From Prosapia bicincta (lineage: Eukaryota; Arthropoda; Insecta; Hemiptera; Cercopidae): a stretch of 64,000 nt of DNA. The position numbers were made by a program, and so were the translations under genes. The DNA is taken from the NCBI GenBank assembly GCA_036971475.1, contig JBAIZL010000005.1, forward strand, positions 61,750,155-61,814,154, written 5' to 3'. The notes beneath the pieces were generated by a model, which was given only the letters and a program-made list of their open reading frames with translations, was not told where the DNA came from and ran no database searches. Position 1 is the stretch's first letter. Each line of letters opens with the position of its first letter. Positions 61,460-64,000 of the stretch are shown piece after piece.

Positions 61460-62693
61460 TTCTATTTTCGGCTAACACTGTACTGACCAACCACTGAGGA
61501 TGGTAACGATGTCTGAGGTTTTCAGAAACTTTTTTAACAATAACCGTTGTGAAATGTTCTCACTAGCTAGGATCTAACTTTACTTTATATTAAGTTATAG
61601 TTTTGGTACCTAATTAAAATAACGATTAAATTTAATTTTTATATTATAGTGTATTAAGATATATTCTGGCTACAAACGTGGCTATAACGTGGCACGATTT
61701 CTTGCTTTTAATAATCAATTACAATTAATTTTCAGTGTAACATTTTATATCATAATATAGGATGTTAAACAGTTTTTAGTATAGATCAAGCTCTCTTAGG
61801 CACGAAAGATTACCTAAGTATTTACAGAAGTGAAAATGAATGATAAATTTAATAATAAACCGAAATTAATTTTGAAAAACATACGAGTAATGATAAGGAT
61901 TACTCCAAGAAGCTTATTTAGTACTCTGCTATAGTACTAAACACAAAGGAAGAAGCCTACGCGTAACGAAGCATATTACAGGCCCTACCTAACGTAAAGA
62001 AGACTGTGAGGTTTGCGAATTGGGAAATTATCTGAAAATGGATGGGGTCAGAAATAAATAGACACATATACATGAAAGGATTAGGAAGGCCAGCAAACGA
62101 TGAATTGCCTATCAGCTAAAGAAACTGATGTTAAATGTTGCACATGTGAAAAGGATTTAACATGTGATTCAAAGAGGTAACAAACACTATTTGGAAAAGA
62201 ACTCTTGTATTTCCCCACAGAATTTTTGTATTGGATCTGAATTATAAGGAGATACGACTAATGGACCAAATTATCTCCATGTTAGTATTTATCACTGCTG
62301 CTACTCACGAGTGAACAACAACAAAATCGAGAATGTAAAGAACCAATCTGAATCAAAAGTGTAAGTAGGAGAGAATAGGGAAGTCGGTAGGAGGGGCAGC
62401 AAATCGATAAAGACGTGAAGGCAAACCGAGATTACTGAAAGTTTTCTATTCAAGCACCCAAATCCATTAGGTATATAATAGCTTTTTGAAACAAAAGTAT
62501 AAATTTTATTATAGTGACGAAATCGTATGAATAATTAGGAACATGGAAACAGGTTTGGTAGAAATTAATTTCTCTTAGGAAAAATGATTACGTATTTCCA
62601 AAATTTATAATAGTAAACATTATAGAAACTACTGAAATAAATGAAATTTTAATAACTAAAAGAAGATATAAATAACTTGTCTGAAGGAAGGTG

Positions 62694-62695
<2 letters not shown>
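61460..62695. other. Unique DNA; nothing recognised
   Basis: Moderately AT-rich. A short stretch near 61,990-62,180 gives Cys-containing fragments in more than one frame, broken by stops, so no gene is called. Confidence 0.4.
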
Positions 62696-62729
<34 letters not shown>

Positions 62730-62730
62730 T
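62696..62730. repeat. (CT)n microsatellite
   Basis: About 15 CT repeats, with one CCC interruption near the right end. Confidence 0.93.
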
Positions 62731-63545
62731 TCGTTTTTCTAGTTACTACGAGTAGTGACAACATGGTGGTCCTAGAGACAATTTACCCAGCTCCTTGCAC
62801 TTTTTAAAAGAACGTTGGAAGTTTAGCAGTAGCACGATCTAACTAGAACAACTGTCCACTGGATGTATGTCTTTCAACATGGCCACCTAATACAATATTC
62901 TCCACACAATCGTCTTCTCTGTGGCTGTGTGACAAAAATATTCTAAATTCTAAGCAGACATATTGTTGCAAGTGTCAACCCTGTTGTTGCAGAAGTGACG
63001 CGTCTAGACGTTTTCAATTTAAAACACATTCAGAGGTTTTGCTTAATTGACCATGATTCATTTAATAGAGACGACAAGTGATTAAAATAACATTATTATT
63101 TCACTTTAATCATGCCACTAAGTTATTTTGGCTTTAACAAACATTATATCTTTCGCTGTAGAACTTCTTCTCAGGATTTACTCAAAGCTGGTGACGTCAC
63201 GTTTTAATGGACCTCACGATTGTGAAGTGACATATTCGTTCAAGCCATTGGTGATAGTTATAATAATTTCCTTATTACTTATAAGAATCCAGATTTTCCA
63301 AAATAAAGTACTGAGAAAATATGGTTAATGCTCCTTGGTATGTAAAAAAAACACAGATATTCACAGAGGTTTAAATATTCCGACGATAACAGAAGAAATA
63401 AAGAATGTGGGGAAAACCTGAAAAGAGACTTCACCTTCTTCCAAGTACAGTGGCTCTTCAATTTCTTGATAACCAGTCCATGGTTAGAAGATTGAAGAGA
63501 ACCAAACCATTTGAGTTTGTGTAGTGTTGTATTGGGCTGTGCTAG
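62731..63545. other. Unique DNA; nothing recognised
   Basis: Overlapping short frames at 63,128-63,328 (plus) and 63,279-63,461 (minus) have no motif; the plus frame includes a hydrophobic stretch but no supporting context. Confidence 0.5.

Positions 63546-63598
<53 letters not shown>
63546..63598. repeat. (TA)n microsatellite
   Basis: About 26 uninterrupted TA repeats, next to the AT-rich palindrome. Confidence 0.95.
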
Positions 63599-63604
<6 letters not shown>

Positions 63605-63639
63605 TAAATATGGTGATATGTTTTCTTGTAATATAGTTA

Positions 63640-63775
63640 ATAAATTTAAAATATTTCAAAAACAAGAATACTTTTAATGAATATATTTATTCTAAAATAA
63701 ATATTTATAAATAAATATTCTAAGAATAAATATATTCATTAAAAGTATTCTTTTTTTTGAAATATTTTTAATTTA
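63640..63775. repeat. Large AT-rich palindrome
   Basis: A perfect 29-bp arm (63,665-63,693, beginning AGAATACTTTTAATG) is complementary to 63,723-63,751. Outer arms (AAAATATTTCAAAAAC and TTTTTTTTGAAATATTTTTA) and the 29-bp centre (AATAAATATTTATAAATAAA) add further complementarity, so nearly the whole segment could extrude as one hairpin or cruciform. Confidence 0.88.
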
Positions 63776-63784
63776 ATAATAATA

Positions 63785-63785
63785 A

Positions 63786-63816
<31 letters not shown>

Positions 63817-63830
63817 GTGTGTGTGTGTAT
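63785..63830. repeat. (TA)n-(GTAT)n-(GT)n compound microsatellite
   Basis: ATATATATGTATGTATGTAT passes into GTGTGTGTGT. It flanks the palindrome on the right as the (TA)n run does on the left. Confidence 0.93.
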
Positions 63831-64000
63831 TGACAATGTTCAGACAAAAACTAATGAGTTAATGGGCACTTTAGTTATATCAGTATTTAGCTTAAGATAA
63901 TGCAAGGAAAGTTAGCCATTGGTCTAATAAGACCAGTTTTAATAAAAAAAAAAAAATTTCAACTTATATGAATTCTCTTAAATAAATGATAACAAAATAG

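Noticed and set aside
61960..62180. Cys-containing fragments suggesting a decayed transposase C-terminus
   Set aside because: Stops interrupt every frame and no conserved spacing of cysteines could be shown.

Overview
The window reads as non-coding, repeat-dominated DNA from a eukaryote, most likely an arthropod and plausibly an insect. The grounds are AT-rich DNA with no gene density, long satellite arrays, long (TA)n/(GT)n runs, several MITE-like inverted-repeat elements, and a 5'-truncated non-LTR retrotransposon of the RNase H-bearing I/Jockey-like kind. No bacterial or viral gene organisation is visible. The species cannot be fixed from the sequence.

Layout. Bases 1-24,819 are one satellite array with a 120/121-bp monomer (about 206 copies, running off the left edge), carrying nested higher-order repeats. 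Bases 24,820-33,884 are mosaic DNA holding a possible tRNA-derived SINE remnant, a possible TTAA-flanked element, four copies of a 197/230-bp repeat, a 449-bp fold-back element, and a hAT-like MITE. Just beyond the MITE lies a truncated LINE bracketed by 265-bp direct repeats. A 112-bp array follows (33,885-35,357), then a nested minisatellite (38,517-39,869), a 106-bp/33-35-bp array (40,590-41,750) and a 100-bp array (42,390-42,876). Bases 43,136-47,036 hold large GT, TA and GA microsatellites and two more MITE-like elements. Bases 47,637-59,104 are a second major satellite with a 151-bp monomer (about 76 copies). Bases 59,105-64,000 are mostly unrecognised AT-rich DNA with a pogo/Tigger-like element, microsatellites and an AT-rich palindrome.

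About 65% of the window is tandem repeat, in at least seven families that look unrelated to one another. The only reading frame assignable to a protein family is the C-terminal end of a LINE ORF2 (RNase H plus a Cys/His cluster). Two other short frames (27,396-27,503 minus; 37,815-37,943 plus) look somewhat protein-like but are unproven. Most remaining open frames lie in tandem repeats or microsatellites and follow from repeat periodicity. Monomer comparisons and counts were made by eye and should be recomputed.
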